64,000 bases of DNA from Clostridiales bacterium. GTDB lineage: Bacteria; Bacillota; Clostridia; Oscillospirales; Oscillospiraceae. A model generated the notes under the pieces. That model searched no databases. It worked only from the letters and a program-made list of their open reading frames with translations, and had not been told where the DNA came from. Position 1 is the stretch's first letter. Each line of letters begins with the position of its first letter. The stretch spans positions 1 through 64,000 of the forward strand of contig JALFAD010000057.1 of assembly GCA_022772525.1 (NCBI GenBank). The letters are read 5' to 3'. Made by a program: the position numbers and the translations under genes. Of this stretch, positions 24,076-33,924 are shown piece by piece.

Positions 24076-24993
24076 ATGGCAAAGAAACCTGTTCTCGTAG
24101 TCATGGCCGCCGGTATGGGAAGCCGATACGGTGGTCTGAAGCAGATCGACCCCGTTGGTTCTCAGGGCGAGGCGATTCTGGATTACTCCATCTATGACGC
24201 CCATCAGGCTGGTTTTGATACCGTTGTCATTATTATCAAGGAAGCTATCAAAAAGGACTTCATGAGTACCGTGGGCAAGCGGCTGGAAAAGGCGCCCGTG
24301 GAAATCCGCTACGCCTATCAGGAGCTGAACGAGCTGCCTGAGGGCTATACCGTTCCTGAGGGGCGGGTCAAGCCTTGGGGCACCGCCCACGCCGTGTTCT
24401 GCGCCAGAGAGGCCATTGACGGCGCACCTTTTGCCGTCATCAATGCCGACGATTACTACGGCAAGGCGGCTTTTAAAGTGATTTACGATGCGCTGGCTGC
24501 CACCACCGATCCCTACGCCTACTGCATGGTGGGCTATGAGCTGGGCAAAACCGTCACTGAAAACGGCAGCGTGGCCCGGGGCGTATGCCAGATTGACGAC
24601 AAGGGCTACCTCACCGAGGTCATCGAGCGCACCGCCATTGAAACCTACGAGGGCGGCATCCGGTATCTGGAGGACGGCGTTTACACCGACTTGGCTCCCG
24701 AGACCATCGTGTCCATGAATATGTGGGGCTTCATGCCCAGCTTCCTGGACGAGATCGAGGGCCGGTTCTCCGCGTTCCTGAAGGACGCATTGAAAGTCAA
24801 CCCCATCAAGTGCGAATTCTTCCTGCCCCTGCCTATCACGCAGCTGATCAAGGAAGGCAAGGCAACCTTTAAGGTGCTGTCCTCTCCCGACCGCTGGTAC
24901 GGCGTGACCTATTCCGCGGACAAGCCCATGGTGGTTGCGGCCCTGAAGGCCATGACTGAGGAAGGCAAGTATCCCGACGGTCTTTGGAAGTAA
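24076..24993 (+). CDS. Sugar-phosphate nucleotidyltransferase
   Basis: 305 residues. The N-terminal LVVMAAGMGSRYGGLKQIDP is the pyrophosphorylase loop that holds the NTP. Metal and sugar motifs follow (INADDYYG near residue 115; EFFLPLPITQLIKEGKATFK near residue 258). It would form an NDP-sugar from a sugar-1-phosphate; which sugar cannot be told. AAAGGAG precedes the ATG at 24076; an earlier in-frame ATG at 24004 is upstream of the promoter. It is a single gene with a strong terminator. Confidence 0.88.
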   Translation: MAKKPVLVVMAAGMGSRYGGLKQIDPVGSQGEAILDYSIYDAHQAGFDTVVIIIKEAIKKDFMSTVGKRLEKAPVEIRYAYQELNELPEGYTVPEGRVKPWGTAHAVFCAREAIDGAPFAVINADDYYGKAAFKVIYDALAATTDPYAYCMVGYELGKTVTENGSVARGVCQIDDKGYLTEVIERTAIETYEGGIRYLEDGVYTDLAPETIVSMNMWGFMPSFLDEIEGRFSAFLKDALKVNPIKCEFFLPLPITQLIKEGKATFKVLSSPDRWYGVTYSADKPMVVAALKAMTEEGKYPDGLWK

Positions 24994-25004
24994 AATATGT
25001 ACAC

Positions 25005-25043
25005 AAGCAGCCCGGAAACCAATTGGTTTCCGGGCTGCTTTTT
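25005..25043 (+). terminator. Terminator of nucleotidyltransferase gene
   Basis: Sixteen-bp perfect stem around AATT (AGCAGCCCGGAAACC with GGTTTCCGGGCTGCT), then TTTTTG. Confidence 0.95.
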
Positions 25044-25048
25044 GTATT

Positions 25049-25116
25049 TGGAACGATACCGAGCATGCCCAGCGGTGTGACGATAACACACCAGCCGTGC
25101 ACGCATTATTTGCGGC
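25049..25116 (-). repeat. Family A repeat, copy A4
   Basis: Minus orientation: CGATACCGAGCATG, CAGCGGTGTGACGATAAC, CACGCATT. The terminal hairpin is GCGGC-ATT-GCCGC at 25112-25124. It is directly followed by copy A5. Confidence 0.85.
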
Positions 25117-25199
25117 ATTGCCGCCGATACCGAGCCTGTACCCAATGGTGTAACGATTCCACACGGCTCGCGCACGCATTAGCCGCCCGCCTTGCGGGC

Positions 25200-25200
<1 letters not shown>
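25117..25200 (-). repeat. Family A repeat, copy A5
   Basis: Tandem with A4. Blocks CGATACCGAGCCTG, CCCAATGGTGTAACGAT, GCGCACGCATT, and hairpin GCCCGC-CTT-GCGGGC at 25185-25199. It ends at the fumC stop. Confidence 0.85.
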
Positions 25201-26576
<1,376 letters not shown>

Positions 26577-26599
26577 ATTCTTCTCTCCTTTGCCGGGAA

Positions 26600-27265
26600 T
26601 CAAAGCTCCCGGTATTTTGCCATCATGGTTTTGAACATCTCCTGTGGAGACGGCGGGGTATAGGTGATGGCGTTGGCCCCGGCTTTGATGGTCGCCGTAA
26701 TGGTCTCGGGACGGTTCCCGCCGGTGGCGATGATGGGCACCTCCGGAAATCTCTCCCGGATGGAGCGCACCAGCTCAGGCGTCCGGGCAGCGGCTGCCAC
26801 ATTCAGAATGGAGGCCCCGGCGTCCAGTCGGGCGGCAATATCGGTTTTCTCGTCCACCACGGTGATGATCACCGGGATATCCACCGACTTTGCCACCGCC
26901 AGCAGGTTCATATTGTTGATGGGCGAATTCAGTACCACGCCCATGGCCCCCTGACTCTCCACGTCCTTGGCAAGGCTCACCGTCCGCAGGCCCTGCGTGG
27001 TTCCGCCGCCCACGCCGCAAAACACCGGGATGTAGGAGGCCTTGATGATGGCATCGCTGATGGACTGCTGGGGGGTGAAGGGGTAGACGGCGAACACCGC
27101 GTCCGCGTCGCAGTTTTTGATGATAGCAAGGTCTGTGGTGAACACCAGGCTCTTGATTCTCCTGCCGTAGATGACGATTCCGCTGGCCTGGCGGATCTCC
27201 GGGGGCATTTCCAGAATGTTGTGGCGCAGACGGCTTTCCACATACGGAACCTGTTTTTTCTCCAT
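26600..27265 (-). CDS. TIM-barrel protein of unknown function upstream of fumC
   Basis: 221 residues. The repeated strand-helix pattern (SLVFTTDLAIIKNCDADAVF; IPVIITVVDEKTDIAARLDA; VPIIATGGNRPETITATIKA then GANAIT) points to a beta/alpha barrel with a phosphate-binding TGGN loop, like KDPG aldolase or NanE-type enzymes. I cannot name a substrate. Related genes are often annotated only as hydrolase. GGAGG lies six bases before the ATG at 27265. Probably in one unit with fumC. Confidence 0.72.
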   Translation of the reverse strand: MEKKQVPYVESRLRHNILEMPPEIRQASGIVIYGRRIKSLVFTTDLAIIKNCDADAVFAVYPFTPQQSISDAIIKASYIPVFCGVGGGTTQGLRTVSLAKDVESQGAMGVVLNSPINNMNLLAVAKSVDIPVIITVVDEKTDIAARLDAGASILNVAAAARTPELVRSIRERFPEVPIIATGGNRPETITATIKAGANAITYTPPSPQEMFKTMMAKYREL

Positions 27266-27365
27266 CACAATTTCCTCCATTTCCCATTTTTAAGGAAATT
27301 GTAACGGTTTTTCCCGGGAGATCGGTAAAGGAAGTATCAAAAATTCGTAAACGAACGGTGAACGG

Positions 27366-28055
27366 CTACAGCAGTCCCGCGAGGGCCGGCATAAACGCCG
27401 CCGTCAGCAGGCCTGCCACCACCAGTGAAAGGCTGCTTGCCGCACCGGTCAGCTCGCTGATTTCGTTGGCCTTGGCAGTGCCGATGACGTGGGCGGAGGT
27501 GCCGAAGGCCACGCCCTGCGCCACCGGATCGGTGATGCCAAACAGTTTACATAACGTTGGTCCCATCATGTTGCCGCCGATGCCTGTGACAATAATCGCG
27601 GCAGTGGTCACGCCGCCCATGCCGCCGAACAGCTCGCTTAGCGATACGCCGATGGCTGTGGTGACGCTCTTGGGCAGCAGAGAAATCAGGATGCTTTGTT
27701 CAAATTCCAGCAGCAGTCCCACAGCCGCAACGACCAGCATACAGCTCAGTGCTCCGGCGCAGACGCCAGCCAGAATGGCTTTCAGGCTCTTTTTCAGCAC
27801 CTGAAACTGCTCGTACATGGGAATCGCCAGACAGATGGTAGCGGGGGTCATGAGCCAGGACATTTTTCGCATTCCCGTGGTGTAGCCCTCCGTGTTCATA
27901 CCCGTCGCCAGAAGGAAGGCGATGACCAGCATCATTCCGATGAGGGTAGGGTTGAAAATTGGTTTTTTCCACTTCTGCTGGCACAGCTGACCGATCCGGA
28001 ATGCCGCCAGCGTTAGAATCAGTGGAAAAATATCGATGGATTCAAGCAGCCGCAT
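27366..28055 (-). CDS. lrgB: LrgB family protein
   Basis: 229 residues with about six membrane spans. The family motif SLLPKSVTTAIGVSLSELFG is near residue 135, and GTSAHVIGTAKANEISELTG near residue 180. LrgB works with the holin-like LrgA; in Bacillus and Streptococcus the pair transports pyruvate or modulates murein hydrolases. AAGGAGGG lies before the ATG at 28055, and the gene overlaps lrgA by 14 bases. Confidence 0.93.
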   Translation of the reverse strand: MRLLESIDIFPLILTLAAFRIGQLCQQKWKKPIFNPTLIGMMLVIAFLLATGMNTEGYTTGMRKMSWLMTPATICLAIPMYEQFQVLKKSLKAILAGVCAGALSCMLVVAAVGLLLEFEQSILISLLPKSVTTAIGVSLSELFGGMGGVTTAAIIVTGIGGNMMGPTLCKLFGITDPVAQGVAFGTSAHVIGTAKANEISELTGAASSLSLVVAGLLTAAFMPALAGLL

Positions 28056-28407
28056 CGTCTTTTCCCTCCTTTTTCCGCAGGGCCTGTGTGACCCGGCCGG
28101 CAATGCCGAAGGTGGAGATGGTACTGAGCAGCGCCAGCAGAAGCATGGGGATGACGGCATCGTGAATCAGCCCCCAGTTTTCCAGAATGCCCACGGCAGG
28201 GGAGACGAAAAGGATGGGCAGGATGGACACCAGAAAGCTCCCGGCATCCTTCACCTGCTCCAGTTTGACAACGCCGAAGCACAGGGCGGCAAACAGCAGG
28301 ATCAGTCCATAAACGGATGCGGGCACCGGCAGGGGAATGACCCGCTGGAGCAGTTCTCCCGCCAGCGTGAAGGCGGTAATACGCAGGAATTGGGATAGAT
28401 ATTTCAT
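28042..28407 (-). CDS. lrgA: LrgA/CidA holin-like protein
   Basis: 121 residues, four hydrophobic helices. LQRVIPLPVPASVYGLILLF is the CidA/LrgA signature, and ILFVSPAVGILE follows. It forms a two-gene unit with lrgB. Regulation in other Bacillota is by pyruvate or by LytSR; no such regulator is nearby. Confidence 0.92.
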   Translation of the reverse strand: MKYLSQFLRITAFTLAGELLQRVIPLPVPASVYGLILLFAALCFGVVKLEQVKDAGSFLVSILPILFVSPAVGILENWGLIHDAVIPMLLLALLSTISTFGIAGRVTQALRKKEGKDDAAA

Positions 28408-28468
28408 CTTTCTTACCTCAATGGAAAAGCGGGAGGAATGGAAATTCCCCCCGTTAAACCTATCACGC

Positions 28469-28546
28469 CGTAGGGGACGGCCTCCCGGACGTCCCGTCGG
28501 TCTCTGGGAACCCGGGGCGTCGAGGGTGCCGCCCTCCTACGGGCCT
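28469..28546. repeat. Family C inverted repeat, copy C3
   Basis: CCGTAGGGGACGGCCTCCCGG at one end and GCCGCCCTCCTACGGGC at the other, between lrgA and mscL. Confidence 0.6.
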
Positions 28547-28549
28547 TTC

Positions 28550-29017
28550 TCATTTATCCTTCAGCAGGTCCCGAATCTCGGTCAGCAGCTTTTCCTCGTT
28601 GCTGGGTTCGGGGGGAGCAGGCTCCTCGGCGGCTGCTTCCTCCTCTTTCTTCTTTCCCAGATCGGACAGCTTGTTCAAGCCCTTCACCAGGAAAAAAACC
28701 ACCAGCGCCAGAATCAGGAAATTGATGATGGCAGAGATAAAGTTTCCGTAGTTCAGGGTGTTCAGGATTTCGCGGCCGTTTTCGTCCAGCACCGGTTCGC
28801 TGAACAGCCGGGGTAGGGTGATCTTCAGTTCGGAGAAATCGATGCCGCCCATGAAGATGGCAACGATGGGCATGATGATGTCGTCTGTCAGGCTCTTGGT
28901 GATGGTGGAGAAGGCAGCGCCGATAATAGTACCGACAGCCAGCGCCATGGCGTTGCCCTTTACGGCGAAGGCAATAAATTCATCCCACCACTTGGGCTTG
29001 TTTACGGGGGCTTTCAT
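28550..29017 (-). CDS. mscL: Large-conductance mechanosensitive channel
   Basis: 155 residues. It releases solutes on hypo-osmotic shock. FIAFAVKGNAMALAVGTIIG then AAFSTITKSLTDDIIMP is the first pore helix region; INFLILALVVFFLVKG is the second. The C-terminal helix is Glu-rich (KKKEEEAAAEEPAPPEPS). AAGGAGG precedes the ATG at 29017. Confidence 0.95.
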   Translation of the reverse strand: MKAPVNKPKWWDEFIAFAVKGNAMALAVGTIIGAAFSTITKSLTDDIIMPIVAIFMGGIDFSELKITLPRLFSEPVLDENGREILNTLNYGNFISAIINFLILALVVFFLVKGLNKLSDLGKKKEEEAAAEEPAPPEPSNEEKLLTEIRDLLKDK

Positions 29018-29036
29018 AATGTACAACCTCCTTGAT

Positions 29037-29138
29037 TTAAGATACAGAGATACTAGATACTAGATACAAGATACAAGATATTATCAATGTTACGATCATC
29101 CTTATCTTGTATCTTGTAACTTGTATCTTGTATCTTTT
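29037..29138. repeat. Family D short-period tract (GATACAA type), inverted halves
   Basis: AGATACAAGATACAAGATA on the left and TATCTTGTATCTTGTAACTT plus further units on the right form an imperfect large hairpin around about 25 bases. Related tract at 39238-39276. It separates serS from mscL and could act as a terminator. Confidence 0.7.
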
Positions 29139-29152
29139 CTTATCCTTTTTTA

Positions 29153-30484
29153 TCAGCGCTTTTCAATGACTTCCATGCCGCCCAGATACTTGCGCAGCAC
29201 CTCGGGAATGACGATGGAACCGTCGGCGCGCTGGTTCTGCTCCACCAGTGCAGGGAAGATGCGGGAGGTGGCCAGACCGGAGCCGTTCAGAGTGTGGACG
29301 AACTCGGGCTTGCCGGTGGCCTCCCGGCGGAAGCGGATGTTGCCCCGGCGGGCCTGATAATCCCGGGCGTTAGAAACGGAAGAGACCTCCTTGTAGCCAT
29401 CCATGGAGGGAATCAGGATTTCGATGTCGTAGGTTCTTGCCATGGAAGCGGAGCAGTCGCCTGCCGCCAGCTTTACGGTGCGGAAGTGCAGGCCCAGACC
29501 GGCGACCAGCTTTTCCGCCTTGGTCACCAGCTCATCGAAGGCCGCGTCGGAATCCTCGGGCTTGCAGAACTGGAACATCTCCACCTTGTTGAACTGGTGG
29601 CCCCGGACCATGCCCCGCTCGTCGGCCCGGTGGGAACCGGCCTCCCGGCGGAAGCAGGGAGTGTAGGCAAACAGCTTCTTGGGCAGATCAGCTTCACTCA
29701 GGATTTCGTCCCGGTAGATGGAGCACAGAGCCGCCTCCGCGGTGGGCAGCATGTAGTGCACCCGGTCGTCGGTGGGGTTGGCGATCTTGTAGACCTCGTC
29801 AGCGAATTTGGGGAACTGACCGGCAGTCTCGCCGCAGGCATACTCCAGCATGTGCGGGGGCAGGATGAACTCGTAGCCGTCGGCAATATGCGTATCGATG
29901 AAGTAGTTCAGCAGCGCCCACTCCAGCCGGGCGCCCATGCCGGTGTACATCCAGTTGCCGGAGCCTGCCAGCTTCACGCCCCGCTCATAGTCAATGAGGC
30001 CCAGATTCTGGCACAGATCCACATGGTGCTTCGGCTCAAAATCGAAGGAATGCTTTTCTCCGATGTAGCGCAGAGGCTGGTTGTTCTCCTTGCCGCCGGG
30101 CAGCAGGTCGGGGTCGGGCATATTGGGCAGGCTCAGCATGGCGGTGCGGAATTCGGCATTGAGCACCTTCAGCTTTTCGGCATCGTCGGCGATTTCCTTG
30201 TCCAGGCGGATGGATTCGGCCTTGTTGGCTTCAATCTGAGCTTCGATGGCGGCGGTGTCCTCGCCCCGCTTCTCCATGCCCTTCTTCTGACCGAAGAGCT
30301 TGCCGTTCTCCTTTGCCAGCTTGTTCTTCTGGGCGGTAGCGGTTTCGGTTGCGGTTTTCAGGCCCCGGACCTCCACGTCCAGATCCAGAATCCGGTCAAT
30401 GGTGGCGTCGCAGTCCACTTCCTTGGCCTTCATGCCTGCCTTGATGGCATCGGGATTTTCCTTGATACGTTTGATATCCAGCAT
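29153..30484 (-). CDS. serS: Serine-tRNA ligase
   Basis: 443 residues. The N-terminal coiled-coil arm (residues about 27-105) is followed by the class II catalytic core. Motif 2 region: FRREAGSHRADERGMVRGHQ near residue 285, then FNKVEMF. Motif 3: GSGLATSRIFPALVEQNQ near residue 400. It charges tRNA-Ser. No T-box leader is visible in the 47 bases between it and parB. Confidence 0.97.
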   Translation of the reverse strand: MLDIKRIKENPDAIKAGMKAKEVDCDATIDRILDLDVEVRGLKTATETATAQKNKLAKENGKLFGQKKGMEKRGEDTAAIEAQIEANKAESIRLDKEIADDAEKLKVLNAEFRTAMLSLPNMPDPDLLPGGKENNQPLRYIGEKHSFDFEPKHHVDLCQNLGLIDYERGVKLAGSGNWMYTGMGARLEWALLNYFIDTHIADGYEFILPPHMLEYACGETAGQFPKFADEVYKIANPTDDRVHYMLPTAEAALCSIYRDEILSEADLPKKLFAYTPCFRREAGSHRADERGMVRGHQFNKVEMFQFCKPEDSDAAFDELVTKAEKLVAGLGLHFRTVKLAAGDCSASMARTYDIEILIPSMDGYKEVSSVSNARDYQARRGNIRFRREATGKPEFVHTLNGSGLATSRIFPALVEQNQRADGSIVIPEVLRKYLGGMEVIEKR

Positions 30485-30506
30485 TTTTGAGTTACCTCTC
30501 TTTTAT

Positions 30507-30545
30507 AAATACATTTTGCATTTTGCGTTCATCATTTTGCATTCA
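30507..30545. repeat. Family D short-period tract (CATTTTG type)
   Basis: Units CATTTTG, CATTTTG, CGTTCAT, CATTTTG, CATTC between parB and serS. It extends over the parB stop. Confidence 0.6.
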
Positions 30546-31395
30546 ACTGCATGAGGGCATCGAGGAGCTTCTGCAAATCCTCTTCGCCGTAGAATTCCAG
30601 CTCAAAGCGGCCCTTCCGCTTGCCGTTGACGATTTTCACGCCCCGGCCCAGGTGCTTGCTCAAGTTCTTCTCGCACTCTGCCACGTAGTCCACCGCAAAG
30701 ACCGGCTCCTTCTTCGGAGCAGGGGGCTTGCCCATGTTCTTGCACAGGGTTTCCGCCTGCCGTACGGACAGAGACAGGGCGATGATCTTCTTCGCCGCTT
30801 CCTGCTGCTGCTTTTCCGTTTTCAGAGTCAGCACCGCCCGGGCGTGCCCGGCGGAAATAGCGCCGCTTTTCAGCAGCTCCAGCACCTCGGGGCACAGGCC
30901 CAGCAGCCGCAGGGCGTTCGCCACAGCGGGCCGGGATTTGCCCACCCGAGAAGCCGCTTCCTCCTGGGTCAGTCCGTATTCCTCGATGAGGGATTGATAG
31001 CCCAGCGCTTCTTCCACAGGATTTAGGTCCTGCCGCTGTAAGTTTTCAATCAGCGCCAGTTCCATGGCTTTTTTGTCATCAGCTTCCACCACGATAGCAG
31101 GTACTTCGCTGACGTTTGCCATTCGGGCTGCCCGCCAGCGGCGCTCGCCGGCGATGATCTGATAATACCCATTGGGCATTTCCCGGACGGTCAGGGGCTG
31201 AATCACCCCGTGAACCGCGATAGATTCGGACAGTGCCTGCAATTCCTCCTCGTCAAAGTCATGCCGGGGCTGATCCGGATTCGGTTCTACCTTATAAATT
31301 GGCAGCAGCCGATAGGCGCTTTCATTTGCTGGTTCCTCGCTGAAATCCCCCAGCAGCGCGCCAAGGCCCTTGCCCAAGCCTTTGTTGCTTGCCAT
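30532..31395 (-). CDS. parB: Chromosome partitioning protein ParB/Spo0J
   Basis: 287 residues. The N-terminal CTP-binding/ParB box includes IAVHGVIQPLTVRE and IAGERRWRAARMA near residue 90. The central helix-turn-helix is YGLTQEEAASRVGKSRPAVA near residue 155; a C-terminal dimerisation domain follows. It loads on parS and spreads as a CTP-dependent clamp. Two parS sites lie upstream of its partner parA at 32224 and 32261. Confidence 0.96.
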   Translation of the reverse strand: MASNKGLGKGLGALLGDFSEEPANESAYRLLPIYKVEPNPDQPRHDFDEEELQALSESIAVHGVIQPLTVREMPNGYYQIIAGERRWRAARMANVSEVPAIVVEADDKKAMELALIENLQRQDLNPVEEALGYQSLIEEYGLTQEEAASRVGKSRPAVANALRLLGLCPEVLELLKSGAISAGHARAVLTLKTEKQQQEAAKKIIALSLSVRQAETLCKNMGKPPAPKKEPVFAVDYVAECEKNLSKHLGRGVKIVNGKRKGRFELEFYGEEDLQKLLDALMQLNAK

Positions 31396-31417
31396 TTTGT
31401 CACCTCACATGATACTC

Positions 31418-31437
31418 TGTAGGGCAGCCGACCCTAC
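31418..31437. repeat. Family C minimal palindrome, copy C4
   Basis: TGTAGGGCAGCCGACCCTACG in the parA-parB gap. Confidence 0.5.
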
Positions 31438-31443
31438 GCGTTG

Positions 31444-32202
31444 TTATATTAGTTTTTCCTTAATCTCCTCCGCCATGGCCCGATAGGCCGCAGCGCCCCG
31501 GCTGCCGCGGTCGTACACCGTTACGGGAACGCCGTGGCTGGGTGCTTCCGCCAGGCGGATATTTCTTGGGATTACGGCGGTAAATACCTTGCCGGGGAAG
31601 TGCTTCCGTACCTCCTGGGCCACCTGTGTGGAAAAGTTGGTGCGTCCGTCAAACATGGTCAGGGCAACGCCGAAAATCTCCAGTCTCGGGTTCAGCCGTT
31701 TTTTCACCATCCGCAGGGTGCTCATGAGGTCACTCAGGCCCTCCAGAGCGAAGTACTCGCACTGCACCGGCACCAGAATGCCGTCGGCGGCGCACAGGCC
31801 GTTCAATGTCAGAAGCTCCAGGGAAGGGGGGCAGTCGATGAAAATAATGTCGTACTTCTCTTTGATTCGGAACAGTGCTTTTTCCAGCTGCCGTTCCCGG
31901 TGATCCGCACCGATGAGCTCCACCGCCGCGCCCGCAAGATCAGAGGAGGACGGCAGTACATCTCCGTATTCCGTGTGAACAACCGCGTCCTCCATCGGCA
32001 CCTCATTGATGGTCACATCATAGGCGGAGTATTTGATTTTCCGTTTATCCAGGCCCATGCCGGAGGTGGCGTTGGCCTGAGGATCGAAGTCGCACAGCAG
32101 CACTCTCAGTTCCAGCTCGTTCAGTGCTGCCGTCAGATTCACGGCGGAGGTGGTTTTTCCCACGCCGCCCTTCTGGTTGACCACCGCTATTATTTTACCC
32201 AT
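31444..32202 (-). CDS. parA: Chromosome partitioning ATPase ParA/Soj
   Basis: 252 residues. Deviant Walker A KGGVGKTT at residues 11-18, DFDPQANATSG near residue 40, and IDCPPSLELLTLNGL near residue 122. Soj-type ParA works with ParB on origin segregation and in Bacillus on DnaA control. It is the first gene of parAB, 21 bases from the nearer parS. Confidence 0.96.
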   Translation of the reverse strand: MGKIIAVVNQKGGVGKTTSAVNLTAALNELELRVLLCDFDPQANATSGMGLDKRKIKYSAYDVTINEVPMEDAVVHTEYGDVLPSSSDLAGAAVELIGADHRERQLEKALFRIKEKYDIIFIDCPPSLELLTLNGLCAADGILVPVQCEYFALEGLSDLMSTLRMVKKRLNPRLEIFGVALTMFDGRTNFSTQVAQEVRKHFPGKVFTAVIPRNIRLAEAPSHGVPVTVYDRGSRGAAAYRAMAEEIKEKLI

Positions 32203-32223
32203 TTTTCTCTCCTTGCTTTCCGC

Positions 32224-32237
32224 GTTTCACGTGAAAC
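32224..32237. promoter_or_regulatory. parS site 1
   Basis: GTTTCACGTGAAAC, a perfect 14-base match to the bacterial parS core, flanked by C and A. Confidence 0.95.
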
Positions 32238-32260
32238 AGTGGTCTGCAGCTTTGGGCAGC

Positions 32261-32274
32261 GTTTCACGTGAAAC
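32261..32274. promoter_or_regulatory. parS site 2
   Basis: Second perfect GTTTCACGTGAAAC, 37 bases from the first, immediately before the end of the neighbouring small gene. Confidence 0.95.
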
Positions 32275-32276
32275 AT

Positions 32277-32636
32277 TTATTCCCCCGCAGTATCGGTGAC
32301 GGTTGGTTCCGTGGTGGGTTTCACGGTGGAATAATTCTGACCGATCTGAAATTTATCCTTTCCGTAATCCCGGATCACTGGGATGGAAAGGCAGGCAACA
32401 GCAATCAGCGCGGCAGCCAGCAGGCAGGCATAGATCCGCACACGCCGTTTCAGATATTTTACCTGCTCTTCCGGGGGGACCCGCCGTTTCACGGGTTTCT
32501 TAGGGGCGGACTGCTTTCTCACAGGAAGCTGTACCACAGCGTTTGGATCAATGGGATACTTCGCCATGTCCTTCTGGCAGTCCAGGCAGAAGGCCTGATC
32601 CTCTTCGGTTTCCCTGCCGCATCTAAGGCAATACAC
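32277..32636 (-). CDS. Small zinc-ribbon, single-span membrane protein
   Basis: 119 residues. YCLRCGRETEEDQAFCLDCQ at residues 2-21 is a zinc knuckle; a Pro/Lys/Arg-rich region, one membrane span (IYACLLAAALIAVACLSIPV) and an outer tail rich in Thr follow. Function is unknown. GTG at 32636 is preferred (GGGAGG eight bases upstream); the GTG at 32645 overlaps that site. It runs into the parS pair. Confidence 0.65.
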   Translation of the reverse strand: MYCLRCGRETEEDQAFCLDCQKDMAKYPIDPNAVVQLPVRKQSAPKKPVKRRVPPEEQVKYLKRRVRIYACLLAAALIAVACLSIPVIRDYGKDKFQIGQNYSTVKPTTEPTVTDTAGE

Positions 32637-32779
32637 AGCCCACACCTCCCATTATGATATTCCGTATTGTACAACAATTTTAGCGGTTCGTAAAGAGTAA
32701 AATTCCGCATATCATCCCGGGAAAAAGAAAATCGGATAAAACATTTACAAATAATTCATGAATAACTGTCCAAAGCCGA

Positions 32780-32808
32780 TTGGAAGTTTCGTAAAAGTAT
32801 GCTATAAT
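32780..32808 (+). promoter_or_regulatory. Promoter of hflKC
   Basis: TTGGAA (32780-32785), 17 bases, TATAAT (32803-32808); the leader is about 100 bases. Confidence 0.7.
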
Positions 32809-32916
32809 CCAAGCGGATCTGATAAATTATTATCGATAAATTCGTTTGTATTCTGCATACAGGTAAAACAGGCGGACAGCTGCCCGTCATACAATATAAT
32901 TAAAGGAGACGACACA

Positions 32917-33921
32917 ATGGACGAAAACGGAACCTATCACTGGGCGCCGGAAACACCGCCCCAGCCCAAACCGCAAAAGAAAAAGCCCAGCTTCAAGCGG
33001 GCGGGGAAGACCATTCTCGCCGTGCTGCTGGCACTGATTCTCGTCACTCTGGCAGGTACCTGCTACTACACCGTGGACGATAAGCAGCAGGCAGTGGTCA
33101 CCACCTTCGGGAAGGTCACGGACGTGGTGGACGCGGGCATTCACTTCAAGCTGCCCTTCGGTATCCAGCAGGCCCACAAGGTCAATACCAATGTGTACCA
33201 GAAAATTGAACTGGGCTATTCCAGCAGCGGCGGCGACACCTTCAACGAAAGCGAAAGCGCCATGATTACCGGCGACTACAACATCGTGAACGTGGACTTC
33301 TTCGTGGAGTACAAGATTTCCGACCCGGTGCAGTACCTATTCTCCTCTGATGAACCGGAGCTGATCCTGCGCAACCTCATTCAAAGTCAGGTGCGCAACG
33401 TAGTTGGCTCCTCCAGCGTAGACGCCGTGCTCACCGATGGCAAAGAGAATATCCAGATGCAGGTCAAGGAACTGGTCACGCAGATTTTGCAGGTATATGA
33501 CATCGGTCTGACGCTGGTGGATGTGAAGATTCAGGACGCGGAGCCGCCCACGGCGGAGGTCATCGAGGCCTTCAAGGCAGTGGAAACCGCCAAGCAGCAG
33601 GCGGAAACCGTCATCAATGACGCGAAAGCCTATCAGAACGCCCAGCTTCCGGATGCTCAGGCCAAGGCCGATAAGCTGATTCAGAATGCCGAGTATCTGA
33701 AGCAGAAGCGTATTAACGAAGCCGTGGAGCAGGTGGCTATGTTCAACGCCATGTATGAGGAATACGCCCAGAACCCCGGCATCACCCGGTCCCGGATGTA
33801 CTATGAAGCCATTTCCAAGGTTCTGCCCGGGGTCAAGCTGTACGTAAACACAGGCGACGGCGGAAATTTGCAGACCCTGCTGCCGCTGGAGCCCATGGCT
33901 ACCGTGGAAGGAGGTCAGTAA
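32917..33921 (+). CDS. hflK: HflK-like SPFH membrane protein
   Basis: 334 residues. Short Pro/Lys-rich cytoplasmic N-terminus, one membrane span (TILAVLLALILVTLAGTCYY) and then a band-7/SPFH domain (DKQQAVVTTFGKVTDVVDAG; VQYLFSSDEPELILRNLIQS). A long C-terminal helix follows (ETAKQQAETVINDAKAYQNA). HflK-HflC assemblies cage and modulate FtsH protease. AAAGGAG lies before the ATG at 32917; the frame is open further upstream but that part contains the promoter. Confidence 0.9.
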   Translation: MDENGTYHWAPETPPQPKPQKKKPSFKRAGKTILAVLLALILVTLAGTCYYTVDDKQQAVVTTFGKVTDVVDAGIHFKLPFGIQQAHKVNTNVYQKIELGYSSSGGDTFNESESAMITGDYNIVNVDFFVEYKISDPVQYLFSSDEPELILRNLIQSQVRNVVGSSSVDAVLTDGKENIQMQVKELVTQILQVYDIGLTLVDVKIQDAEPPTAEVIEAFKAVETAKQQAETVINDAKAYQNAQLPDAQAKADKLIQNAEYLKQKRINEAVEQVAMFNAMYEEYAQNPGITRSRMYYEAISKVLPGVKLYVNTGDGGNLQTLLPLEPMATVEGGQ

Positions 33922-33924
33922 TCC

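Noticed and set aside
29037..29138. Possible CRISPR array
   Set aside because: The units are contiguous 7-9-base repeats without unique spacers; none of the tracts in the window is a CRISPR.
29294..30490. A 398-codon plus-strand frame opposite serS
   Set aside because: Complement of serS with no motifs.
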